Assembly: GCA_041393535.1 (NCBI GenBank) | Contig: JAWKJY010000001.1 | Span: 558,001-622,000 of the forward strand | From: JAWKJY01 sp041393535 | GTDB lineage: Bacteria > Actinomycetota > Thermoleophilia > Gaiellales > Gaiellaceae | Reading direction: 5' to 3' | Length of the DNA stretch: 64,000 nt | Shown here: positions 58,829 to 64,000 of the stretch, in pieces | Numbering within the stretch: the first letter of the stretch is position 1 | How the letters are laid out: every line of letters begins with the position of its first letter | Translations under genes and position numbers: made by a program | Notes under the pieces: model-generated | Databases searched by the model: none | What the model was told of the DNA's origin: nothing | Seen by the model: only the letters and a program-made list of their open reading frames with translations

Positions 58829-59640
58829 CGCTCGACGATCGGGAGCACCTCCGCGGCCGGCGCCGTCGGCAGGCGCAGGAGGACGCGGTCGACGCCCGCG
58901 GCCGCGAGGCGCGCGAGCTCCCCCTCGTCGCCGTCGCCGCCGAACACGGTGACCGGCGGGCGCGGCCGCCCGAGCTCCTCGGCCCGGCGGCGCAGCTCGG
59001 CGACGCCCTCGACGAGGTCGATCCCGCCCATGCCCGTGCTCGGCATCCAGCCGTCGGCGTAGCGGAGCACCCGGTCGATCGCGCGCGGGGCGTTCGAGCC
59101 GAGCAGGACGGGCGGGTGGGGGCGCTGGAGCGGCTTCGGCTCGGCGCGCAGCGGCTCGAACGAGACGAGCTCGCCCGCGTAGGACGCCTCGTCCTGCGTC
59201 CAGATCGCGCGCATCGCCTCGACGCGCTCGCGCAGCAGCTTCCACCGGCTCGGGAAGTCGGTGCCGTGGTTCTCGATCTCCTCGCGGTTCCAGCCCGCGC
59301 CGACCCCGAGCTCGAAGCGGCCGGCCGAGAGGACGTCGAGGCTCGCGACCTCCTTCGCCGTCACGATCGGGTCGCGCTGGATCAGCAGGCAGACGCCCGT
59401 GCCGATGCCGAGCCGCTCGGTCGTCGCGGCGACCGTGGCGAGCGCGACGAACGGGTCGTACGTCTCGGCGTAGTAGCGCGGCAGCTCGCCCCCGATCGGG
59501 AAGGGCGTTCGCCGGTCGACCGGGATGTGCGTGTGCTCGGGCAGGAAGAGCGAGTCGAGGCCGTGCTGCTCGAGCGCGCGGCCGAGCTCGATCGGCTGGA
59601 TCGACCACGCGGTGAGGAAGCAGAACACGCCGATGCGCAC
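58798..59640 (-). CDS. LLM-class (probably F420-dependent) oxidoreductase
   Basis: The 280-residue protein belongs to the luciferase-like monooxygenase family: ALEQHGLDSLFLPEHTHIPV, TYDPFVALATVAATTERLGIGTGV, QRDPIVTAKEVASLDVLSAGRFELGVGAGWN, and PPVLLGSNAPRAIDRVLRYADGW. This pattern is typical of actinobacterial F420-dependent members, but FMN cannot be excluded. The GTG at 59640 is preferred because it begins the first strand (RIGVFCFLTAWSI) and has GATACT 7 nt upstream. The substrate is unknown; the neighbouring aromatic-sensing regulator is a possible link. Confidence 0.86.
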   Translation of the reverse strand: MRIGVFCFLTAWSIQPIELGRALEQHGLDSLFLPEHTHIPVDRRTPFPIGGELPRYYAETYDPFVALATVAATTERLGIGTGVCLLIQRDPIVTAKEVASLDVLSAGRFELGVGAGWNREEIENHGTDFPSRWKLLRERVEAMRAIWTQDEASYAGELVSFEPLRAEPKPLQRPHPPVLLGSNAPRAIDRVLRYADGWMPSTGMGGIDLVEGVAELRRRAEELGRPRPPVTVFGGDGDEGELARLAAAGVDRVLLRLPTAPAAEVLPIVERYGRLAGRLA

Positions 59641-59647
59641 GGGCGCC

Positions 59648-59653
59648 AGTATC
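59648..59653 (-). promoter_or_regulatory. -10 box of the LLM oxidoreductase gene
   Basis: GATACT on the minus strand, 7 nt before the GTG; close to TANNNT, leaderless pattern. Confidence 0.35.
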
Positions 59654-59686
59654 GCGGGCCGCGGCGGGCGGCGCACGGAGAGCTGG

Positions 59687-60637
59687 CTACGTCGGCTCGC
59701 GGGCGGGGCGGCGCAGCAGCGCGCCGACGAGCGCCGAGAGCCGCTCGGACGGCACGCTGACGAGCGCGACGCCGATCACGGTCAGCGCCATCCCGACCAG
59801 GACGACCGCCGTCGGCGCGTTGCCGCGCGCGATCTCGACGATCACGGCGACGGCGGGGACGAGGAAGAGCGCCGACGCCGTCTGCGAGGCTGGCAGCTTC
59901 GCGAGCGCCATGTAGAAGAGGATCGCGCCGATCGCGTTTCCCGGGCCGATCCACATCGCGGCGCCCCACATCTCCCCGGAGCCCCAGTCGGTGCCGGACG
60001 TGCCCTCGATCGCGAAGGCGATCGGGACGAGGATGATCGAGCCGCCGACGAACTGCGCCGCCGTGAAGCCGATGGGCTCGAGGTCGCCGCCGCTGCCGAG
60101 ACGCTTGAGCAGGAGCGTGCCGCCCGTCCACCCGAGCGCGACGACGAGCGCGAGGCCCATCCCGAGCAGCAGCTGACCGGTGTCGTCGGAGCCGCCGAGC
60201 TGCGACGAGACCATCAGGACGACGCCTCCGAAGCCGACGACGAGGCCGAGGATCGCGGCGAGCGCGAGCCGCTCCTTCAGGAGCAGCCACCCGAGCAGCG
60301 CGACCCAGAGCGGGATCGTGTTCACGAGCACGGCGCCGTTGCCCGGGCCCGCGCGGGCGATCGCATCGGTTGCGCCCCAGTAGAAGAGCGCGATCATCGG
60401 GCCGCTCGTGACGAGCGCCCAGGCGAGCATCCGCCCGCGCGGGAAGCGGCCGCCGAGGATCGGGACGAGGGCGAGCAGGAGCAGCGCCGACGGCGCGGTG
60501 CGCAGGACGCCGAGGACGAGCGAGTTCGTGTGCGAGCCCGCGACGGCGGTCGGCCAGTACGACGTCCCCCAGATGGTCACCGTGCCCGCGAGGAACGCGA
60601 ACGGCAGGAGCGATGGGCGGCCGCCCGCAGCGCGCAT
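59687..60637 (-). CDS. EamA/DMT-superfamily transporter
   Basis: The 316-residue protein has ten predicted membrane helices in two EamA repeats: FAFLAGTVTIWGTSYWPTAVA, LVNTIPLWVALLGWLLLKERL with the typical ExxL-like KERL, and the second half LGLALVVALGWTGGTLLLKR to ALFLVPAVAVIVEIARG. Such carriers export amino acids, metabolites or drugs; the substrate cannot be read. The ATG has TAGAGT 6 nt upstream. It lies just upstream of the oxidoreductase gene on the same strand but has its own promoter-like box. Confidence 0.88.
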   Translation of the reverse strand: MRAAGGRPSLLPFAFLAGTVTIWGTSYWPTAVAGSHTNSLVLGVLRTAPSALLLLALVPILGGRFPRGRMLAWALVTSGPMIALFYWGATDAIARAGPGNGAVLVNTIPLWVALLGWLLLKERLALAAILGLVVGFGGVVLMVSSQLGGSDDTGQLLLGMGLALVVALGWTGGTLLLKRLGSGGDLEPIGFTAAQFVGGSIILVPIAFAIEGTSGTDWGSGEMWGAAMWIGPGNAIGAILFYMALAKLPASQTASALFLVPAVAVIVEIARGNAPTAVVLVGMALTVIGVALVSVPSERLSALVGALLRRPAREPT

Positions 60638-60643
60638 GCGGCG

Positions 60644-60649
60644 ACTCTA
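60644..60649 (-). promoter_or_regulatory. -10 box of the DMT transporter gene
   Basis: TAGAGT on the minus strand, 6 nt before the ATG; leaderless pattern. Confidence 0.45.
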
Positions 60650-60727
60650 CACGGGAGACCGTGCCGGGAGGCCGCGCTCGCCGGCCCCGCTCGCGACGTG
60701 CACCATGGGGGAGCGCCGGCCTGACTC

Positions 60728-60746
60728 TTGACAAAATATGTACAGT
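60728..60746 (+). promoter_or_regulatory. AT-rich promoter patch of folE
   Basis: TTGACAAAATATGTACAGT is the most AT-rich stretch nearby. It contains a perfect -35-like TTGACA and a -10-like TACAGT only 7 nt apart, so they cannot both serve one promoter in the usual spacing. The TACAGT would give a leader of about 68 nt before folE. Confidence 0.4.
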
Positions 60747-60820
60747 CCTTGCGCAGAAGGTTCGACGCTCACCCGCCGGCAGCAAGGGGGCTGCCGTGCC
60801 GGTCGGAAGGAGAGAGGGGC

Positions 60821-61459
60821 ATGCTCGCACCACACGGAGACGGAGCCGTCCCGGCCGGGACGGAGGTCGACCCCGAGGCCGAGCGCGCCGAGCGGCTCGG
60901 GACGATCGCGGCGCTGACCGCCGGGCTGCTCGAGGCGGTCGGCGAGGACGCGAGCCGCGCCGGGCTCGAGAAGACGCCCGATCGGGTCGCGCGGGCGTGG
61001 GACTTCCTCACGTCCGGCTACCGGCTCGACCTCGAGGAGGTGACGAGCGGCGCGTTCTTCCCGGCCGAGAGCTCGCAGATGGTGATCGTGCGCGAGATCG
61101 ACTTCTACTCGCTGTGCGAGCACCACCTGCTCCCGTTCCACGGCAAGGCGCACATCGGCTACATCCCGGGCGAGACGATCCTCGGGCTGTCGAAGTTCGC
61201 CAGGATCACGGAGCTCTTCGCGCGGCGCCTCCAGGTGCAGGAGCGCCTCACCTCGCAGATCGCGACCGCGGTGATGGGCCTGCTCCAGCCGCAGGGCGTG
61301 GGCGTCGTGGTCGAGGCCGAGCACCTCTGCATGGCGATGCGCGGCGTCCAGAAGCCCGGCGCGATCACGACCACGAGCTGCATGCTCGGCGTCTTCCGCG
61401 ACGACGCGCGCACGCGCGCCGAGTTCATGGAGGCGCTGTCCTTCCGCCCCGGCCGCTGA
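60821..61459 (+). CDS. folE: GTP cyclohydrolase I
   Basis: The 212-residue protein has the family body: EDASRAGLEKTPDRVARAWDFLTSGY, zinc ligands in YSLCEHHLLPFHGKAHIGYIP and EAEHLCMAMRGVQKPGA, LSKFARITELFARRLQVQERL and TTTSCMLGVFRDD. It makes 7,8-dihydroneopterin triphosphate from GTP for folate or other pterins. The ATG is preceded by GGAAGGAGAG at about 10 nt. No other folate gene is adjacent, so the gene is isolated. A 10-bp hairpin terminator follows. Confidence 0.95.
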   Translation: MLAPHGDGAVPAGTEVDPEAERAERLGTIAALTAGLLEAVGEDASRAGLEKTPDRVARAWDFLTSGYRLDLEEVTSGAFFPAESSQMVIVREIDFYSLCEHHLLPFHGKAHIGYIPGETILGLSKFARITELFARRLQVQERLTSQIATAVMGLLQPQGVGVVVEAEHLCMAMRGVQKPGAITTTSCMLGVFRDDARTRAEFMEALSFRPGR

Positions 61460-61488
61460 CGGCGCCGCCCCGGCCGGACGCGCGTCGA

Positions 61489-61512
61489 GAGGGGCGGCAG
61501 TCGCCGCCCCTC
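61489..61512 (+). terminator. Terminator of folE
   Basis: GAGGGGCGGC, loop AGTC, GCCGCCCCTC: perfect 10-bp stem 29 bases after the stop. Confidence 0.75.
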
Positions 61513-61657
61513 CGTCGTTCCCCGGACCGCAAGTGCGGGGCCCGACGGCGGCCGGCCGGGCAGGCCCGGCCGCCGGTGACGCACGTGGCCCTGACGCGGG
61601 ACACCCGCGGGCAGTCGCGGGTGCCCGGAGCGCATCGGGCCGTTGCGGGCCGTCCGA

Positions 61658-61687
61658 CCCGTCGGCCGGGGGCAGCCGGCCGACGGG
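61658..61687 (-). terminator. Long hairpin, possible terminator for the enolase-like gene
   Basis: CCCGTCGGCCGG and CCGGCCGACGGG pair perfectly over a 6-nt loop. It lies far (about 440 bases) past the enolase-like stop, so its role is uncertain. Confidence 0.35.
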
Positions 61688-61885
61688 CGCGACGGCCGTC
61701 GGTGGGGCGGGAAGACCGGGAGACCTCCGTGACGTGTGCCGCGTCTCCGGGAGCCCGGTGTGCCGTTGCGTCCCGTCCCAGGAGCACCGTAGGCCCCGCG
61801 CCTCAACCCTTCCTGAGGCGCTCCTCAAGGCTCGCTCAAGATGCGCGGCGACCTGCCCCGGGTCGGCCCGTCGTGCGGCGCGGGC

Positions 61886-61910
61886 GTCACGGAACCGTGC
61901 CGATTCCGGG
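61886..61910. repeat. Palindromic intergenic box, copy in folE/enolase-like spacer
   Basis: GTCACGGAACCGTGCCGAT matches 33794 with one change. The following TTCCGGG extends a 16-base identity with copy 1 at 6835. The core CACGGnnCCGTG is a perfect palindrome. Confidence 0.5.
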
Positions 61911-62127
61911 CGGGCCCGGGCCGATCTCCACTCGGGCCCTTCCGAGGCCCTCGCGCGCGCGTCGATATTGGGGATGGTCCCCCCTGGGGGTGCGAGCCCT
62001 GGGGCCGTTCCGGCCCTGGCTCCTGCGGACGCGGCTCCTACGGACACGGCCGGCCCGGGCATGTCCCTCGAGGCCGGGTACGGGATGGCGGTGCGCGCCG
62101 GGCGCCGCGTCGGTCGCTCCCGGCGGG

Positions 62128-63408
62128 TCAGCGCCCCCACGGGAACGCGCTGCGCGGCGGCAGGGCGTCTCCGACGAGCTCGCCGATCCGCAGGCCCTCG
62201 TTCCACTTCGCCATCCGCTCGGAGCGGGCGAACGAGCCGACCTTGAGCTGTCGGACGCCCCAGCCGACCGCCAGGTGCACGATCGTCACGTCCTCGCTCT
62301 CCCCGGAGCGAGCCGACACGATGGCGTCCCAGCCGGCGGCCCGCGCGGCCTCGAGCGCCGCCCGCGTCTCGGTCAGCGTGCCCGCCTGGTTCGGCTTGAT
62401 CAGCGCGGTGTTCGCTGCCCCGAGCGCCGCGGCGCGCTCGATCCGCGCGGCGCTCGTGACGACGGCGTCGTCGCCGACGACCTGCACGCGCGGCCCGGCC
62501 GCGGCCGTGAAGCGCGCGAGCGCGTCCAGGTCGTCCTCGGCGAGCGGGTCCTCGACGGCGACCACCGGGTAGCGCTCGAGCCAGCCGAGGACGACCTCGG
62601 CGAGGCCGTCCGAGTCGAGCTCCCGCCCCTCGAGGCCGAGCCGGTAGCGCCCGCCCGAGCCGAGCTGCGTCGCGGCGACGTCGAGCGAGAGCGCGAGCTG
62701 CTCGCCGGGGACGAGTCCGGCGCGCTCGATCGCCCGGACGGCCAGCTCGAGCGCCTGCTCGTTCGTCTCGAGCAGCGGCCAGAACCCGCCCTCGTCGGCC
62801 ACGCCCGCGAGGCGGCCCTGCTCCGCGAGCAGCGCGCCGGCCGCGCGGTACGCCTCCGCCGTCCACTCGAGCGCCTCCGCGTACGAGCGGGCCCCGACGG
62901 CGACGACCATGGTGTCCTGCAGATCGATCCTGCCGCCCGCGTGCGCGCCACCCCCGAGCAGCTGGATCTCCGGGAGCGGCAGCCCGACGGGGGCGTCGCC
63001 GGCCAGCCGCCGCCAGAGCGGGACGCCGGCCGCGGCGGCCGAGGCGTGGGCGACGGCCAGCGACGTCGCGATCAGGGCGTTCCCGCCGAGGCGCGTCCGG
63101 CCCGGCGTGCCGTCCAGGTCGACGAGCGTGCGATCCACGGCGCCCTGGTCGTCCGCGTCGAGCCCCGCGAGCGCGGGCGCGATCTCGTCACGCACGGCCG
63201 CGAGCGCGCCCTGCACGTCGAGCCCGCCGAGCCGGGCGCCGCCGTCCCGGCGGTCGAGCGCCTCGCCCGAGCCCGTGGAGGCGCCCGCGGGGGCGATCGC
63301 TCGACCGCGCGCGCCGCCCGCCAGGACGACCTCTGCCTCGACCGTCGGGCGGCCGCGCGAGTCCCAGACCCGCCGCGCGAGCAGCTGGCGGATCGCCGTG
63401 CCGCTCAT
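62128..63408 (-). CDS. Enolase-family protein with altered active site
   Basis: At 426 residues it has enolase length and fold: DSRGRPTVEAEV, the GASTG loop, GGAHAGG (His159 of yeast enolase), DEGGF (Glu211), Mg ligands in LSLDVAA, VEDPL and GDDAVVT, LIKPNQAGTLTET (Lys345) and LKVGS (Lys396). Three near-invariant sites differ. QEFM is QDTM (Glu168 to Asp), the HRSGE histidine is Ala (SARSGE, yeast His373), and DSRGNPT is DSRGRPT. This points to a paralogue with changed substrate or a weakened enolase rather than the housekeeping enzyme; whether another eno exists lies outside the window. A kinase gene overlaps its start (ATGA). Confidence 0.82.
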   Translation of the reverse strand: MSGTAIRQLLARRVWDSRGRPTVEAEVVLAGGARGRAIAPAGASTGSGEALDRRDGGARLGGLDVQGALAAVRDEIAPALAGLDADDQGAVDRTLVDLDGTPGRTRLGGNALIATSLAVAHASAAAAGVPLWRRLAGDAPVGLPLPEIQLLGGGAHAGGRIDLQDTMVVAVGARSYAEALEWTAEAYRAAGALLAEQGRLAGVADEGGFWPLLETNEQALELAVRAIERAGLVPGEQLALSLDVAATQLGSGGRYRLGLEGRELDSDGLAEVVLGWLERYPVVAVEDPLAEDDLDALARFTAAAGPRVQVVGDDAVVTSAARIERAAALGAANTALIKPNQAGTLTETRAALEAARAAGWDAIVSARSGESEDVTIVHLAVGWGVRQLKVGSFARSERMAKWNEGLRIGELVGDALPPRSAFPWGR

Positions 63409-64000
63409 CGCGCGAGCTCCTCCGCCCACGCCGCGCGCACGTCCGACAGCCGCTCGACCGGCGCGGCGAGGAGGGCCCGGGCGACCCGGCGCACGCGCTC
63501 CTTCCCGGCCTCGTCGGTCAGGTACTCGACGGGCGACTTGCCGTCGACGCGGGCGAGGAACAGGCCGGGGAGGAGACGCGCCGTCCGCCGCTCCAGCGCC
63601 GCCGCGTGCTCCCAGCGCGCGTCGGCGAGGTAGGCGGCCCCGAAGGCGTCGAAGCAGGCGAGGAAGCCGTCGCGCGCCCCCGGGTTCCAGAGGCACTTGA
63701 GCAGCAGGTGGTTGAGGCAGAACGCGGCGTCGAACGCCGGGTCGCCGTACCAGGCGCACTCGGCGTCGAGCACGACCGGGCCGCGCGGCCCGACGAGCAC
63801 GTTCTTCGGGCTGACGTCGCCGTGGACGAGGGCATGTCGGGTCGTGGCCGTGACGGCGACGAGGTCGTGCAGCGCGTCGGCGAGGTCGGGGTGCCGGGCC
63901 GCCGTGGCCTCCAGGTACGGCTCGAGCCGGATCGCGTGGAAGATCGCGTCCGTCGGGAAGCGCGCGGCCACGTCCTCGCGACCGGCCGTCGCCGCGTGCA
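63405..64000 (-). CDS. APH-fold small-molecule kinase, 5' end outside window
   Basis: The C-terminal ~198 residues of an aminoglycoside/choline-kinase-like phosphotransferase are visible; the reading frame is open to the edge, so the N-lobe is missing. The catalytic loop is HALVHGDVSPKNVLVG (Asp and Asn in place) and the metal-binding strand VVLDAECAWYGDPAFDAAFC. The chain then has NHLLLKCLWNPGARDGF and a helical tail. Substrates in this fold range from antibiotics to choline, methylthioribose and homoserine. Its stop overlaps the ATG of the enolase-like gene (ATGA), so the two are translated together and probably act in one pathway. Resistance function is not implied. Confidence 0.82.
   Translation of the reverse strand, partial: HAATAGREDVAARFPTDAIFHAIRLEPYLEATAARHPDLADALHDLVAVTATTRHALVHGDVSPKNVLVGPRGPVVLDAECAWYGDPAFDAAFCLNHLLLKCLWNPGARDGFLACFDAFGAAYLADARWEHAAALERRTARLLPGLFLARVDGKSPVEYLTDEAGKERVRRVARALLAAPVERLSDVRAAWAEELAR

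Larger units (their letters stand above)
61460..62127. other. 668-bp intergenic region between convergent genes
   Basis: No gene is supported. It contains the folE terminator, a 12-bp inverted repeat at 61658-61687, the palindromic box GTCACGGAACCGTGCCGATTCCGGG at 61886-61910 and a C/G-run inverted patch GGTCCCCCCTGGGGG at about 61976. Confidence 0.6.

Noticed and set aside
60728..60820. Riboswitch in the folE leader
   Set aside because: The leader is short (about 70 nt) and shows no conserved THF or pre-Q1 riboswitch core that I can recognise.
63405..64000. Aminoglycoside resistance gene
   Set aside because: The kinase has the APH fold but is operonic with an enolase-like gene; the fold is shared by many metabolic kinases, so a resistance label is not supported.

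Overview
The window is high-GC DNA (coding third positions almost all G or C) from what looks like an Actinomycetota genome, most likely class Thermoleophilia (Solirubrobacterales/Gaiellales type). Reasons: actinobacterial gene order (ffs, dnaX, ybaB, recR, aspartokinase), a CitA-type citrate synthase, an actinobacterial SufE, a small secreted protein with a characteristic N-terminus, and RTX-like and M36 secreted proteins. The lineage call is an inference from gene content and style. No insertion sequence, prophage, CRISPR array, rRNA or origin was seen.

Layout. 1-6.4 kb: the 3' end of a giant secreted RTX-like repeat protein. 7-17.7 kb: central carbon metabolism, with a methylmalonyl-CoA mutase large subunit, sucC / methyltransferase / sucD, a PLP aminotransferase, a PDZ-Lon membrane protease, mdh-icd, and divergent citrate synthase. 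17.7-21.7 kb: secreted M36 metalloprotease and a collagen-like protein. 21.8-25 kb: PHP phosphoesterase, overlapping xerC-xerD, a DUF2071-like protein. 25.1-30.1 kb: a succinate dehydrogenase operon of the anchor-less type E kind (sdhA, lipoprotein, sdhB, CCG-domain subunit). 30.2-36.7 kb: GNAT, metallophosphoesterase, aspartokinase, recR, ybaB, dnaX, SRP RNA, tRNA-Val. 36.9-40.6 kb: anti-sigma kinase and STAS protein, GMC oxidoreductase, MscS channel. 40.58-42.63 kb: a stretch in which every gene carries frame changes. 42.7-49.5 kb: sigma-like protein, histidine kinase, argG, rhodanese-sufE, small proteins, tRNA-Ala, cation exchanger. 49.6-58.8 kb: secreted repeat protein, glutaryl-CoA dehydrogenase, GntR, P5C dehydrogenase, a convergent two-component pair, and a LysR/aromatic-sensor chimera. 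58.8-64 kb: F420-type oxidoreductase, DMT transporter, folE, and a divergent enolase overlapped by an APH-fold kinase.

How the genes fit together. Enzymes for most of the TCA cycle (citrate synthase, isocitrate, malate and succinate dehydrogenases, succinyl-CoA ligase) plus methylmalonyl-CoA mutase lie within 23 kb. gcdH, GntR and P5C dehydrogenase point to amino-acid catabolism feeding that cycle. Many first genes of transcription units have a TANNNT -10 box 6-10 nt before the start codon and no Shine-Dalgarno site, which predicts leaderless mRNAs. Downstream genes are joined by 1-4 base overlaps. Strong GC-rich hairpins with short loops close many units.

Best candidates for something undescribed: (1) the enolase-like/kinase pair at the right end, with two altered catalytic positions; (2) the LysR HTH fused to a XylR_N/V4R aromatic sensor; (3) the lipoprotein-containing type E succinate dehydrogenase operon; (4) a roughly 90-bp intergenic element with conserved internal spacing, whose palindromic box recurs in four long intergenic regions.
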